The notes under the pieces are model-generated. The model searched no databases. It was not told the DNA's origin and worked only from the letters and a program-made list of their open reading frames with translations. From Cyclobacterium sp. SYSU L10401 (lineage in GTDB: Bacteria; Bacteroidota; Bacteroidia; Cytophagales; Cyclobacteriaceae): a stretch of DNA of 64,000 bases. The position numbers were made by a program, and so were the translations under genes. The stretch spans positions 245,914-309,913 of the forward strand of contig NZ_WOFO01000006.1 of the NCBI RefSeq assembly GCF_010993705.1, in the 5' to 3' direction. This document shows, in pieces, positions 7,644-17,347 of the stretch (within the stretch, counting starts at the first letter, position 1; each line of letters begins with the position of its first letter).

Positions 7644-8222
7644 TTACTGTCCGGATGGCGGAGTAGCACTTGGCATGGAAGGTTCTGGTTGCCCTGCGGC
7701 AGGTGCTTCCAGCCCCAACTTGCTCAATACCAAATCTGTGAACGGATCATCGTCTTTGGTGTAAAGCAGTACAGGAGCCTGTCCGGCCGACTCAGAGAAA
7801 ACGTGGGTATAGTTGTTTTCCGCTGCTACAGTGTTGATGGCATTGTACACCTTGGTCTGTACTGGCTCCAACAATTCCTGTAGCTTCCGCTGATAGGAAG
7901 ATTCCGCATCTTGCTGAAACTTTTGCATCTCCTGCTGCAATTGCTGCAGTTCTTGTTCCTTGGTGGCACGGGCCTCTTCTGTCATGGTTTGGGCCGACTG
8001 TTGGTAAGTTTGTACCTGCTGTTGGAAACTCTGATTTTTGGTCTGGATTTGCTGCCCCAACTGATTACTATAATCTTGGATATCAGCATCTATTTGCTCC
8101 ATCTCCGGCATCAGGCTCATGATGTATTCTACATTGGTATAACCGATCTTGACGTCTTGTGCATTGCCTACAAAACCAAAGCATAAGATGGCTATTGCTG
8201 ATAGGATGATTCTTGCTTTCAT
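7644..8222 (-). CDS. OmpH/Skp-family periplasmic chaperone (second copy)
   Basis: 192 aa. Signal peptide (about 1-22) ending GNAQ, then the family opening KIGYTNVEYIMSLMPEM. A long Gln-rich coiled coil (about 45-120) forms the tentacle helices, followed by the OmpH C-terminal strand (YTHVFSESAGQAPVLLYT) and a low-complexity Pro/Ser/Ala tail. Skp-like proteins hold unfolded outer-membrane proteins for BamA. It is the last gene of the bamA-ompH-ompH block, 21 bp after its paralogue, and is followed by a strong terminator. Confidence 0.9.
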   Translation of the reverse strand: MKARIILSAIAILCFGFVGNAQDVKIGYTNVEYIMSLMPEMEQIDADIQDYSNQLGQQIQTKNQSFQQQVQTYQQSAQTMTEEARATKEQELQQLQQEMQKFQQDAESSYQRKLQELLEPVQTKVYNAINTVAAENNYTHVFSESAGQAPVLLYTKDDDPFTDLVLSKLGLEAPAAGQPEPSMPSATPPSGQ

Positions 8223-8243
8223 AATTGTTAAACTTTGTTAATT

Positions 8244-8768
8244 TTAATTGTTTTCTTCTAAACCTAATTCTTCTATAATAAAATCCGAGTAATCATGTCT
8301 TGGGTCTGTGTAAATGATTGACGTAGGACTTGATGCCTTGTCAAACAAAATAGCCAGCCCGTTTCTTTTGGAAACCCGGTCAATTGCATCATATATGGTC
8401 GATTGCAGGGGTTGAAGCAATTCGGATTGTTTTTGATAAAGCTGCCCGTTTTCTCCAAAAATCCTGTTGTTGAAGGCCCTGGCCTCTTTTTGCTTCTCTC
8501 TGATCAATTCCAGTCTTTCCTGGTACATTTCATCGGTCAGCAATACCTGCTCTCCCTGAAGGTCGCTATACATCTGCTGTATTTCTTCTTCCAAATTTTG
8601 TGCCTCTTTTCTCCACTCCAGACTAAGGGCTTCCATTTCATCCTGTATCTTCTTGTAGTCGGGATGTTTATTGAGGATATATTCGGTATCCACGTAACCC
8701 ATTTTCTGTCCCATGAGGGCTAAAGGAAAAAGGGAAAGCAAAAGTAACAATTTCAGTGATTTTTCCAT
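8244..8768 (-). CDS. OmpH/Skp-family periplasmic chaperone (first copy)
   Basis: 174 aa. Signal peptide (about 1-19), KMGYVDTEYILNKHPDYK at the mature N-terminus, an acidic coiled coil (about 40-110) and the C-terminal GLAILFDKASSPTSIIYTD strand. Like its neighbour it should carry outer-membrane protein precursors through the periplasm. It starts 2 bp after the bamA stop codon, so it is translationally coupled to its client insertase. Confidence 0.92.
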   Translation of the reverse strand: MEKSLKLLLLLSLFPLALMGQKMGYVDTEYILNKHPDYKKIQDEMEALSLEWRKEAQNLEEEIQQMYSDLQGEQVLLTDEMYQERLELIREKQKEARAFNNRIFGENGQLYQKQSELLQPLQSTIYDAIDRVSKRNGLAILFDKASSPTSIIYTDPRHDYSDFIIEELGLEENN

Positions 8769-8770
8769 AA

Positions 8771-11482
8771 TTATCTGAATTGTTGCCCGATGGTAAAGTG
8801 GAACATGCCACCGCTAGGTCCTGGGTTCGGATTGCTCATGGTTGGGATTTCGTCAAATCCATAGCCCCAATCTATCCCGAGTAAACCAAAGGCAGGCATA
8901 AATATCCTGGCACCAAAGCCTGCCGATTTCTTCAGGTCGTAAGGATTGTAATCGGCATAGTTGCCCCAGTTGTTGCCGGCTTCGGCAAAGCCCAGGAGGA
9001 ATATGGTAGCTGAGGGATTCGGAGATACCAGAAACCGCAACTCCATCACATGCTTGTTATACACGACTCCACCATAGGGAATGGGTGCGTTGGCTTGTCC
9101 CCTGAACTCTCTGCCCGGTGTGATGGATTGGTTTTCGTAGCCTCTCAAGCCAACGATTTCCTGACCCAGGGCAAAGTTGTTCATGTTCATGCCATCTCCA
9201 CCCAGCACAAAGCGTTCCAGGGGTATGATACCGATTCGGTCGCCATAGGAGCCTACAAAGCCCAGGTGCGTCCGCGCACTCAAGACCAGCTTATTCGATC
9301 CGAATACCGGGGTATACAGGGAGGCATCAAACATCCACTTGTGGTATTCCAGCCATTGATATTTTTCCTCATCCGGAGACTCCTGATTGAGTTCCCGATT
9401 CATGGAGGTATAGGGAGGCGTCAGGGAGGCACTCAAAGTAATGTTGGAGCCAAATCTGGGATAAATGGGATTATCTATATTGTTTCTGGCAATGGTGGTA
9501 TTGAGGGCAATACTTCTCGCAGTACCTGTATTGTAGCTCAGGCCAAAGAAATTACCGTATTCATCAAAATCATATACCTGAAACTGCAGGCTGTTACTGA
9601 CCTGAAAGTAATCGTCCGGCCAGGTTACCCTTTTGGCCAGGCCTATGGTAGCCCCGGTAATCTTAAATGCTCCCAGCTCCTGTCCGAAATTATTTCTGTT
9701 GAAGAAATCAATTTGCCGCTGTACAGAATGGTTAAAGCTAAAGCTCAAAGCGTTGGGCTTCTTCCCTCCAAACCAGGGTTCGGTAAATGACATGCTGTAA
9801 TTCTGAAAGCTACGCCCGTTAGCCTGCACCCTGAGGGATACCTTCTGCCCGTCGCCTACCGGCAGGGGCCTCCACTTGGAGAAATCCTTGATATTCTTGA
9901 TGGAAAAGTTGTTGAATGTCAATCCCACGGTACCCACAAAACCAAACAAACCACCCCATCCTCCGGAAAGTTCGATCTGGTCATTGGGTCTTTCTTCAAG
10001 CTTGAAGGTGATATCCACAGTGGCATCTTCAAAATTTGGCCGCATATCGGGTTCGATATTTTCCGGGTTGAAATAGCCGATTTGGGAAAGTTCCCGAATG
10101 GTTCTTACCAAAGCACTGCGGTCAAACTTCTGACCGGGGAGGATCCTGATTTCCCGCATGACCACATGGTCGCTGGTCCTTTCGTTCCCTTCGATGGCAA
10201 CGCTGTTTACCGTAACCTGAGGGCCCTCGAAAATCCGCATTTCAATATCGATGGAATCGGCCTGCACATTTACTTCTACCGGGTCGATGGTAAAAAACAG
10301 GTAACCGTTGTCCTGATAGAGCGAACTGACATCATCTCCTTGTTGGGGATCGTAGTTCAGCCTTTTGTCCAGTTTTTCTTTATTATAGATATCCCCTTCA
10401 AAAATGCCCAGTTTGGCTTGCAGTTCTTCATCGGTATGTATGTAGTTTCCGGAAAAGGTGATGTTTCGGTAGTAGTATTGCCGTCCCTCTTCTATTTCAA
10501 TGTCTATATTGATCCGGCTATCATCAAAGCGGTAGATGCTGTCAGAGAGGATTTCTGCATCCCTGTAGCCCCTACTGTTGTAAAAATCAACCACCGAATT
10601 CTTATCGTCCCGGTAGTCACTTCGGACAAACTTGGAGCCGTTAAAGAAATTGAGTTTGAAATTTTTGTTGATGTATTCCCTGATTTGATCCTCCGTCACC
10701 GGATTTCTTTTGGCGATGGCATTTCCCAGGTTTTTGCTATTGAGATTGAGGATGCGGGATACCAGGTCTTTAAAAATATACACCCTGGCATGTTCATTGG
10801 TCCCCTTCATCTTTTTCTTGATTCTCGGGGCGGTAATGTTTTCATTTCCTGCAATGCGGATTTCGTTGATCCTTACCTTGCTTTTTTTCTCAACATCAAA
10901 ACGCAGTTTTACACTGTTGGGCAGCGTGGTATCTCTTTCCTGTACGACTTTTACTTCTGCGTTTAGGAAGCCTTTGTCCACGAAATAGTCCTTGATATTT
11001 CTCTGGGCATTGTTGAGTACATCATCCCTGACTACCCTTCCCCGGATATTGACCTTGTCTTTGAGTTCACCTTCCTGGGTTTTGTTGATGCCGGAAAATT
11101 CCACCCGGCTAAAACGGGGCCTTTCTGTCAGGTCCAGCAGCAGGTAAATGTCATCACCTTCAATTTTGGTCACCAGGATTTTTACATCTCCGATGATACC
11201 CTGAGCCCAAAGTTTCTTCAATGCTCCGGAGATCGCATCCCCAGGGACGGTAATTTCATCATCCAAGCGCAATCCTGCCAGCGAAATGATGGCAGTTTCG
11301 TCCAAGGTACTTAGCCCAATGGCTTCGATTCCGGCGATCCGGTAAGTTTTGGGATTGGAATAATCCAGATCTATAATATCTACCGGCTCTTGACGGGTAT
11401 ACCGGCTTTGTCCCAGTCTGATTTGGGCCTCTGCTACTCCGGTTAACAGCAGCAAGTAGATAATCAATATATGTTTTCTCAT
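8771..11482 (-). CDS. bamA: outer-membrane protein assembly factor BamA
   Basis: 903 aa. Signal peptide (about 1-19), a series of POTRA repeats (about 45-480, for example RFSRVEFSGINKTQEGELKDK and VNSVAIEGNERTSDHVVMREI), then a 16-strand Omp85 barrel (about 510-903) ending in Phe-Arg (HFTIGQQFR). The barrel holds the conserved loop-6 VLGGDG... and RGY motifs (VGLRGYEN). It inserts beta-barrel proteins into the outer membrane. It is larger than the E. coli protein, as usual in Bacteroidota. It lies between uppS and the two ompH genes. Confidence 0.97.
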   Translation of the reverse strand: MRKHILIIYLLLLTGVAEAQIRLGQSRYTRQEPVDIIDLDYSNPKTYRIAGIEAIGLSTLDETAIISLAGLRLDDEITVPGDAISGALKKLWAQGIIGDVKILVTKIEGDDIYLLLDLTERPRFSRVEFSGINKTQEGELKDKVNIRGRVVRDDVLNNAQRNIKDYFVDKGFLNAEVKVVQERDTTLPNSVKLRFDVEKKSKVRINEIRIAGNENITAPRIKKKMKGTNEHARVYIFKDLVSRILNLNSKNLGNAIAKRNPVTEDQIREYINKNFKLNFFNGSKFVRSDYRDDKNSVVDFYNSRGYRDAEILSDSIYRFDDSRINIDIEIEEGRQYYYRNITFSGNYIHTDEELQAKLGIFEGDIYNKEKLDKRLNYDPQQGDDVSSLYQDNGYLFFTIDPVEVNVQADSIDIEMRIFEGPQVTVNSVAIEGNERTSDHVVMREIRILPGQKFDRSALVRTIRELSQIGYFNPENIEPDMRPNFEDATVDITFKLEERPNDQIELSGGWGGLFGFVGTVGLTFNNFSIKNIKDFSKWRPLPVGDGQKVSLRVQANGRSFQNYSMSFTEPWFGGKKPNALSFSFNHSVQRQIDFFNRNNFGQELGAFKITGATIGLAKRVTWPDDYFQVSNSLQFQVYDFDEYGNFFGLSYNTGTARSIALNTTIARNNIDNPIYPRFGSNITLSASLTPPYTSMNRELNQESPDEEKYQWLEYHKWMFDASLYTPVFGSNKLVLSARTHLGFVGSYGDRIGIIPLERFVLGGDGMNMNNFALGQEIVGLRGYENQSITPGREFRGQANAPIPYGGVVYNKHVMELRFLVSPNPSATIFLLGFAEAGNNWGNYADYNPYDLKKSAGFGARIFMPAFGLLGIDWGYGFDEIPTMSNPNPGPSGGMFHFTIGQQFR

Positions 11483-11566
11483 TTCAAACGATAAATTTTA
11501 ATCCATTGTCCTCGGGACTTTTGGATTGAACTAACCCGGTAACCTGGGGTTTACTGGTGCCTGACT

Positions 11567-12310
11567 CTAAGGAGAGGGTCTTATTTGGGCTCCGGTTTTG
11601 CCAAATCGTCTTTCCCTTTTCTGAAAAGCCAATATGGCTTCGTGCAGATCCTTTTTCCGAAAATCAGGCCACAATACTTCTGTAAAATACAACTCAGTAT
11701 AGGCCAACTGCCACAACATAAAGTTACTGATCCTGACTTCACCACTGGTGCGGATCAACAGCTCAGGATCAGGCATTCCTGCAGTGTTGAGACAGGAAGC
11801 AATCATTTCCTGGTTCACATCTTTTTCGGAAATTTCACCCTTGACTACTTTTCTGACAATTTTCCTGACGGCCTGACTGATTTCCCAGCGGCCACTATAG
11901 CTTAATGCCAGCACGACTGTCATACCGGTATTGGCTTTGGTCTCCTCCTTGCCCATTCTCAGGTGCTCCCTGCAGCTTGGGGGAAGGCTTTCGGTATCTC
12001 CTATGGTATCCAGGCGAATATTATTTTTCATCATGGTGGGTACTTCATCCGTGATGGCCTGTACCAGAATTTCCATGAGTGCATCTACTTCTTCCTTTGG
12101 TCTGGACCAATTTTCCGTAGAAAACGCATACAGGCTGATGTATTCTACCCCCAGCTCGGCCGACCCCTCTATGGCATCTCTCACCGCAGCAATGGCATTC
12201 CGGTGGCCAAAGATCCGCATGGCACCTTTTTTCTGGGCCCAGCGTCCGTTGCCATCCATGATTACTGCAATATGTTTGGGAATGTTACCCTTATCAATCG
12301 CTTCCTTCAT
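11567..12310 (-). CDS. uppS: isoprenyl transferase (undecaprenyl diphosphate synthase)
   Basis: 247 aa. Family motifs are HIAVIMDGNGRWAQKKG (catalytic Asp), RIFGHRNA, YAFSTENWSRP and, near the C-terminus, PDPELLIRTSGEVRISNFMLWQLAYTELYF. It makes the C55 lipid carrier for peptidoglycan and O-antigen. It sits between porG and bamA, 84 bp upstream of bamA on the minus strand, the usual Bacteroidota order. Confidence 0.97.
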   Translation of the reverse strand: MKEAIDKGNIPKHIAVIMDGNGRWAQKKGAMRIFGHRNAIAAVRDAIEGSAELGVEYISLYAFSTENWSRPKEEVDALMEILVQAITDEVPTMMKNNIRLDTIGDTESLPPSCREHLRMGKEETKANTGMTVVLALSYSGRWEISQAVRKIVRKVVKGEISEKDVNQEMIASCLNTAGMPDPELLIRTSGEVRISNFMLWQLAYTELYFTEVLWPDFRKKDLHEAILAFQKRERRFGKTGAQIRPSP

Positions 12311-12381
12311 TCAAATGTATTCTACTGATTGGAATTGAATTACAAAAATGACACTTCTTTTTCAAAAATTCTATCCTGAGG

Positions 12382-13146
12382 TCAATTATTAAAGGGATAG
12401 CATTTTACCTGGTGGAAGGAATAGCTTACTGTAAAGCCTAAAAAATAGTACCAATCCCGGTCGGAATGGTTGCCAAAGTTGATGGCAGAGGGATCCAGGG
12501 TCTGTTCCCCGGTGCCCGGATCTGTCCTGTACCGCTGGAAATAGTTGGCATCAGCACTGATTTTGTCCAGGTTGTCCGTGAAGGTAGCCTTGGCTCCACC
12601 TTCCAGAGAGATAAACAGGCGTTCCTTCAATTTGTATTTGACCCCGAAACCAAAAGGGATCAGTGCCGTGCCCACGGAATAACTACCTGGCTGAGGATCT
12701 GCCGTGTAGGACTGACCATTGCCGAAAAACATCCCATATCCCAAGCCAAAAAACCCAAAAGGGGAAAAGCGGGTGTTGGACTGGTGGCTCAGGTAATCCA
12801 GAAAATGGAATTCCATGGTTGCCCCCAACTCTACCATGGTGCCATTGAAATGGGCATCTCTGGCCAGAGCTACCGGGTCTATGGGTCGGATGCTGTCCGC
12901 TCCATTGAGTCGTGCTATGGAAATGCCTGCCCTTAAGCTCCAGGCATTGTCAAAATTTCGTCTGCCAAATAACGTTCCCTGAATTCCCAGTTGGGTCGGA
13001 TCTATGGTCCGGATGATATCTCCGGTGTAGGATCCTGCTCCCAATCCGAGTCCTACCTCGTACTGCTGGGCATTAGAGGTGTTTACTACACCCAAAATGA
13101 CCAAAATTACGGAAAGACATCCTGTATAAAACCTGGTTTTGTTCAA
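12382..13146 (-). CDS. porG: PorG-like T9SS outer-membrane protein (DUF6089)
   Basis: 254 aa. Signal peptide (about 1-26), then a small outer-membrane barrel: QYEVGLGLGAGSYTGDI, FSPFGFFGLGYGMFFG, RLFISLEGGAKATFTDNLD and the closing strand FTVSYSFHQVKCYPFN. In Porphyromonas the DUF6089 protein PorG, a type IX secretion component, is encoded directly next to uppS-bamA-ompH. The same order here (nadK-porG-uppS-bamA) supports the call. It is inferred to act in the outer membrane with the PorK/PorN ring. Confidence 0.8.
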   Translation of the reverse strand: MNKTRFYTGCLSVILVILGVVNTSNAQQYEVGLGLGAGSYTGDIIRTIDPTQLGIQGTLFGRRNFDNAWSLRAGISIARLNGADSIRPIDPVALARDAHFNGTMVELGATMEFHFLDYLSHQSNTRFSPFGFFGLGYGMFFGNGQSYTADPQPGSYSVGTALIPFGFGVKYKLKERLFISLEGGAKATFTDNLDKISADANYFQRYRTDPGTGEQTLDPSAINFGNHSDRDWYYFLGFTVSYSFHQVKCYPFNN

Positions 13147-13220
13147 GTCGCTGCAATTTATAAACTACCCAACGAATAAAAAACCCATGACAGTATATGC
13201 TGGGTTAAATATTGTTAAAA

Positions 13221-14096
13221 CTAATTTCTCATGTCATATCCCCAGTTCAATTTCTGTCTCAGGGTATCAAAAAAGCTGTAATTGTGAAACTTTACCAATT
13301 TGGCAACAAATTTTTCCTTTTTCACTTTTAAGGTTACTGAGGCATCTATGGGGGTGGACCTGGAATCTAAAGATACCAGGAATTTTTCACTTCGCCCTTC
13401 TATTTTAAAGGAGATTTCACTATCGTCAGATACCACTATGGGCCGCACATTAAGGTTGTGCGGACTTACCGGGGTGATGACAAAATTTTTGGCCAGTGGG
13501 GAGATCAGGGGTCCTCCACAACTCAGGGAATACCCCGTAGAACCCGTAGGGGTGGATACTATCAGGCCATCCGCCCAATAACTGTTGAGGTAATCACCAT
13601 CGATATAGGTATGTACCGTAATCATGGAGGAGGTGTCCCGCTTGTGAATGGTAAATTCATTGAGCCCGAAATTCATCCCGTCAAAAAGGGGAATACTGGA
13701 TTCCAGACAAACCAGGCTCCTGTCCTCCAGCGAATACTTGTCAGCCAGCAGGTCATTTACTGCCAATTCGATTTCTTCTTTTGCAATGGTTGCCAAAAAT
13801 CCCATCCTACCGGTATTGATGCCCAATATTGGGGTTTGATGGGCTCCTATCAGGGAAATGGTATCCAGCAGGGTTCCATCTCCCCCAATGGAAAGGACAA
13901 AATCAAGGGAATCCAAGGGCGTATTTGAAGTTAGTAGGCTGGGCAATGCATGTTTTTTTGAATCTTTTCCCATGCATTGGTAAAGACTTTTGGTCATCAG
14001 CACCCTGACTCCTTGCTTTTCGAAAATTTGGATTAACTGTTGGATGTAGTTTTGAAACTCCGGTAGGATATTGATGCCGTGAAGTAAAACGTTCAT
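13221..14096 (-). CDS. nadK: NAD kinase
   Basis: 291 aa. It has the GGDGTLLDT motif of ATP-NAD kinases, NTGRMGFLATI, and the substrate loop TPTGSTGYSLSCGGPLI. It phosphorylates NAD to NADP with ATP or polyphosphate. It is 6 bp downstream of the CBS-domain gene and clearly in one operon with it. Confidence 0.97.
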   Translation of the reverse strand: MNVLLHGINILPEFQNYIQQLIQIFEKQGVRVLMTKSLYQCMGKDSKKHALPSLLTSNTPLDSLDFVLSIGGDGTLLDTISLIGAHQTPILGINTGRMGFLATIAKEEIELAVNDLLADKYSLEDRSLVCLESSIPLFDGMNFGLNEFTIHKRDTSSMITVHTYIDGDYLNSYWADGLIVSTPTGSTGYSLSCGGPLISPLAKNFVITPVSPHNLNVRPIVVSDDSEISFKIEGRSEKFLVSLDSRSTPIDASVTLKVKKEKFVAKLVKFHNYSFFDTLRQKLNWGYDMRN

Positions 14097-14102
14097 GTAG
14101 AT

Positions 14103-14768
14103 TTAAATATCTAAAAATCGTAACAAGTTACCCAGCCGGTCTTGCTCGCTATTGATGCCCCCCTCTTCTTCATAGTGGTCAATAATTTTATACCCGAAGC
14201 GCTCCAGAGTGGCTTTAATATGCCTCAATTCCTGCTGGTCTATTTTAAGGGTGACTTTAATTTTGCTGTCATCCAGGGGATCATTGGAAATAAAACTGCT
14301 CAGGACCTTGGCATTCTCCGATTCCACCACCCGGGCAATGTCATACAGACTGTAGTCTGTCATAAACATGGACAGGATCAATACCCCTCCGGGAGATTGG
14401 ATGGAAATGGTATCGGTGAAGGCTGTGATTGCATCCTCTTCTGAGACTACTCCAAGGTACTTCAGGTCCTTATCCAATATGGCCACCATGCTCACCTGAT
14501 TTTCCGAGGATATCCTCAAAACCTCATAGATATGCTTGTCCATCTGAACCACGCAAGAGCTGGCCAGCAATTCTACTTCTGCTATGCTCAGGTCCGGATT
14601 GTTGATTTCATATATGATTTCATCTGTGATAAAACCTTTAAAGGTTCCTTTTTCCACCACCGGCAAAATGTTGGTCCTGATTTCCTCCATCCAGGAAAGC
14701 GCCAGTTTGACCCTGTCCGTAAATTTCAGGGGGGGAATCAGATTGTTGATAAAGTCATTTGCCCGCAT
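14103..14768 (-). CDS. CBS-domain protein
   Basis: 221 aa. Two CBS motifs (about 1-135: TDEIIYEIN..., VSMVAILDKDLKYLGVVSEEDAI) are followed by an ACT-like half (about 145-205: SIKVTLKIDQQELRHIKATLERFGYKI). CBS pairs usually bind adenine nucleotides. Its strict linkage to nadK in Bacteroidota suggests it senses NAD(P) or ATP status, but this is inference. It overlaps no neighbour and probably starts the nadK transcript. Confidence 0.85.
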   Translation of the reverse strand: MRANDFINNLIPPLKFTDRVKLALSWMEEIRTNILPVVEKGTFKGFITDEIIYEINNPDLSIAEVELLASSCVVQMDKHIYEVLRISSENQVSMVAILDKDLKYLGVVSEEDAITAFTDTISIQSPGGVLILSMFMTDYSLYDIARVVESENAKVLSSFISNDPLDDSKIKVTLKIDQQELRHIKATLERFGYKIIDHYEEEGGINSEQDRLGNLLRFLDI

Positions 14769-14897
14769 ATAGCTAAAGGTATTAAAAGGATTCGTAAAAT
14801 AAAACGCCTTTGCGCCTTCCTTTGTTCAATAAGTAAAAAATCAACCCGATATTTGGGGAAAAGGAAGCAATTTTTCTCCCGGACCAACTTATATTTC

Positions 14898-15491
14898 TTA
14901 TTCCGCCAGTATTTTTGTGATTTTTTCCCGTGCATACAGGTCTACCCAATTACCTATGATTTTTTCTCCGCATGAGGTGAGATGGGCTTCAGGATGGAAT
15001 TGCAGTCCTATCACCGGTAGGTTTTGGTGACACATGGCCATGATCTCTCCCTGTTCCGTTTCCAAAACCACTTCAAGCTCAGGGGGGAGTCCTTTCAGTT
15101 CAAGGGAATGGTAGCGGGTAACCTGAAACTGATCCGGTACGCCCTTCAGAAAAGCCTGCCTGGAGCTTTGCTTTACCCAGGATACCTTACCATGCATGGG
15201 ACGGCTGCTTCGCTGCAACCGGGCGCCCAAATGAATCCCCAGGGCCTGATGCCCCAGACAAACTCCCAATACAGGTACCTTGTCAAAATAGCGGGCCACA
15301 ATTGGCATCAGGTTGCCGGCACTTTCAGGTCTTCCAGGTCCCGGAGACAGTACCAGAGCAGCAAAATCCAGCTCCGACAAGGCATCCGGGGAAACATCAT
15401 TCCTAAGCACCATTACTTCTTCCCCGGATCTTCTGAAATAATCTGCCAGGATATGCGAAAAAGAATCAAAATTGTCAATTAGAAGGATCAC
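14898..15491 (-). CDS. pabA: anthranilate / aminodeoxychorismate synthase component II
   Basis: 197 aa class-I glutamine amidotransferase. It opens MILLIDNFDSFSHILADYF and has the nucleophile Cys in LGVCLGHQALG and the catalytic His-Glu in GLQFHPEAHLTSCG. It feeds ammonia to a chorismate-using component I. No trp genes or pabB are nearby, so PabA (folate) is slightly favoured over TrpG; many species use one protein for both. It overlaps the end of the CvpA gene by 17 bp, so it is in the YqeY-CvpA transcript. Confidence 0.85.
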   Translation of the reverse strand: MILLIDNFDSFSHILADYFRRSGEEVMVLRNDVSPDALSELDFAALVLSPGPGRPESAGNLMPIVARYFDKVPVLGVCLGHQALGIHLGARLQRSSRPMHGKVSWVKQSSRQAFLKGVPDQFQVTRYHSLELKGLPPELEVVLETEQGEIMAMCHQNLPVIGLQFHPEAHLTSCGEKIIGNWVDLYAREKITKILAE

Positions 15492-16020
15492 TACCGGTAT
15501 TGTTTACAAGTTCTTTAATGGTAGCAATGGCAGCATCAATTACAGGGGTATAATCATCCAGAAAAGCTACCAGGTTAGGTGCTACCGGCACGATCAGCGG
15601 ATACACCACTGCCCCCTCCCGCATTTCTTCGGGGACATCAAATTCAAAGGAATGGGCCACCCAAATCAACAAGCTGATCATGATAGACCATTTGGCAATG
15701 CCCAGAATACTTCCCGCAAAGCTATCAAAGGTGCCCAGGATGGTCAGGTTCAGGGCTTTTTTTACCAGGTAGGCCAGAATTCGTATGGTGATGGTGACGG
15801 CCAAAAATATCAAAATAAAGGCCACGAAAGGAAGCATAAAGGTCAGGCTTTCTACTCTTTCGGCTAAAATTTCGGCTCCCCAATGCATGAAGCGAAAAGC
15901 CAGAATGATGCCAATAAAGAAGGCCAGAATAGACAACAACCCAATAAACAGCCCCTGCCGGTAGCCGCTGAACGCCCCTACAGCGAGCATGCCCAATATG
16001 ATGATGTCTATGGTGCTCAA
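15475..16020 (-). CDS. CvpA-family membrane protein
   Basis: 181 aa with four predicted transmembrane helices. The opening STIDIIILGMLAVGAFSGYRQGLF and the later FAGSILGIAKWSIMISLLIW segment are typical of CvpA (colicin V production) proteins. The family has no firmly known biochemical role; it is linked to envelope stress and secretion. It follows yqeY by 12 bp and overlaps the amidotransferase gene at its 3' end. Confidence 0.88.
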   Translation of the reverse strand: MSTIDIIILGMLAVGAFSGYRQGLFIGLLSILAFFIGIILAFRFMHWGAEILAERVESLTFMLPFVAFILIFLAVTITIRILAYLVKKALNLTILGTFDSFAGSILGIAKWSIMISLLIWVAHSFEFDVPEEMREGAVVYPLIVPVAPNLVAFLDDYTPVIDAAIATIKELVNNTGSDPSN

Positions 16021-16032
16021 AATAACTCCTCC

Positions 16033-16482
16033 TTAGCTTAACATTGCCTTTACTTTTTGGGAAATGACTTTTCCGTCTGCTTTGCCTGCCAGTTTTTTGG
16101 TAGCGGCACCCATGACTTTACCCATGTCTTTCGGGCCATCAGCTCCTGTCTCTGCAATAATGGCTTTCAATTCGGCTTCCAGCTCTGCTTCACTCAGCTG
16201 TTGGGGAAGAAATTCCTGAATGACCTGTAGCTCTGAATTTTCCAAAGCGGCCAGATCCTTGCGGTCCTGTTTTTCAAAAATTTCTATGGAGTCCTTGCGT
16301 TGCTTGGCTGCCTTGGTCAGCAGCTGTATTTCTTCCGATTCAGTCAAACCCTTTTCTCCGCTTCCCTTGGTTTCTTCCAGCAAGATCAGGGACTTAATCG
16401 CACGGAGCGCGCGCAATCTGTCCTTATCCTTGGCCAGCATGGCCTGCTTGATGTCTTTTTCTATGTTGATTTTTAAACTCAT
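16033..16482 (-). CDS. GatB/YqeY domain protein
   Basis: 149 aa. It begins MSLKINIEKDIKQAMLAKDK and ends with the GADGPKDMGKVMGAATKKLAGKADGKVISQKVKAML helical block of the YqeY family. This domain is shared with the C-terminus of GatB, which binds tRNA. Stand-alone YqeY proteins may bind tRNA, but their job is not settled. It is first in the minus-strand yqeY-cvpA-pabA run and divergent from pdxJ. Confidence 0.92.
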   Translation of the reverse strand: MSLKINIEKDIKQAMLAKDKDRLRALRAIKSLILLEETKGSGEKGLTESEEIQLLTKAAKQRKDSIEIFEKQDRKDLAALENSELQVIQEFLPQQLSEAELEAELKAIIAETGADGPKDMGKVMGAATKKLAGKADGKVISQKVKAMLS

Positions 16483-16595
16483 GGCTTTGAAATTTAGCTT
16501 TTTGATACCTTTACCTCCCTGATTTCAATATAAAATTAAAAACGCCTTAACTTTAACCGTATTACCAATGTTGCAGCAATATATTTAATTTAGTG

Positions 16596-16627
16596 CAAAA
16601 TTAGCTGATATTTGGAACATGACGAAA
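16596..16627 (-). promoter_or_regulatory. candidate promoter of yqeY-cvpA-pabA
   Basis: The minus strand carries TTTC (16627-16624), a 20-nt spacer and a perfect TAATTTTG -7 box (16603-16596). It would give a leader of about 107 nt before yqeY and overlaps the start of divergent pdxJ. On the plus strand, TTTA-N19-GATATTTG ends 4 nt before the pdxJ ATG, so a very short pdxJ leader is possible. Confidence 0.35.
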
Positions 16628-17341
16628 TTAAGTGTAAACATAAATAAAATTGCAACCCTCAGAAATGCCCGCGGCGCCAACAACCCGGACCTGGTAAAAG
16701 TCGCTCTGGATGCCGAGCGCTTCGGTGCACAGGGGATCACCGTTCATCCCAGGCCGGATGAAAGACACATCCGGTACGTTGATGTGATGGAACTGAAAGA
16801 CAAGGTACAAACAGAATTCAATATCGAAGGCTATCCCGATCAGCGCTACATGGAGATTATCCGCCTGGCCCGCCCGGCACAGGCCACCCTGGTGCCCGAT
16901 CCGCCCGAAGCCCTTACTTCCAATACCGGCTGGGATACGATCAAACACCAGGAAATGCTACAGGATATCATCGCTGAATTGCATGAATACGGAGTCAGGA
17001 CCTCCATTTTCATTAATCCGGAAACCAAATACTTTGAAGCGGCCAAAGCTACCGGCACCGACCGGGTGGAATTATACACCGAGCCCTATGCCAGCAGATA
17101 TCCTCAGGATAGGGAAAAGGCAGTGGCCCCTTATGTGGAGGTGGCTAAACTGGCCCGTGAACTCGGACTGGGACTAAATGCCGGACACGACCTGGACCTG
17201 CACAACCTGAAATACCTGAAAGAAAATATTCCCTATCTGGACGAGGTGTCTATTGGCCATGCCCTGATATGTGATGCCCTGTACTACGGCCTGGAAAACA
17301 CCATACAGATGTACCGCAGGCAATTGGAAATTGAAAACTAA
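16619..17341 (+). CDS. pdxJ: pyridoxine 5'-phosphate synthase
   Basis: 240 aa. It opens [17 protein letters not shown] and has [23 protein letters not shown] and the C-terminal [13 protein letters not shown] and [12 protein letters not shown] blocks that bind phosphate and substrate. It condenses 1-deoxyxylulose 5-phosphate with 3-amino-2-oxopropyl phosphate to make PNP (vitamin B6). An alpha/beta hydrolase follows 6 bp after, as in many Bacteroidota. Confidence 0.97.
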   Translation: MTKLSVNINKIATLRNARGANNPDLVKVALDAERFGAQGITVHPRPDERHIRYVDVMELKDKVQTEFNIEGYPDQRYMEIIRLARPAQATLVPDPPEALTSNTGWDTIKHQEMLQDIIAELHEYGVRTSIFINPETKYFEAAKATGTDRVELYTEPYASRYPQDREKAVAPYVEVAKLARELGLGLNAGHDLDLHNLKYLKENIPYLDEVSIGHALICDALYYGLENTIQMYRRQLEIEN

Positions 17342-17347
17342 ACACCA

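Noticed and set aside
10082-10966. Long plus-strand frames inside bamA and other minus-strand genes
   Set aside because: They are mirror frames of strong coding sequence with high Val/Phe/Ile content and no family motifs.
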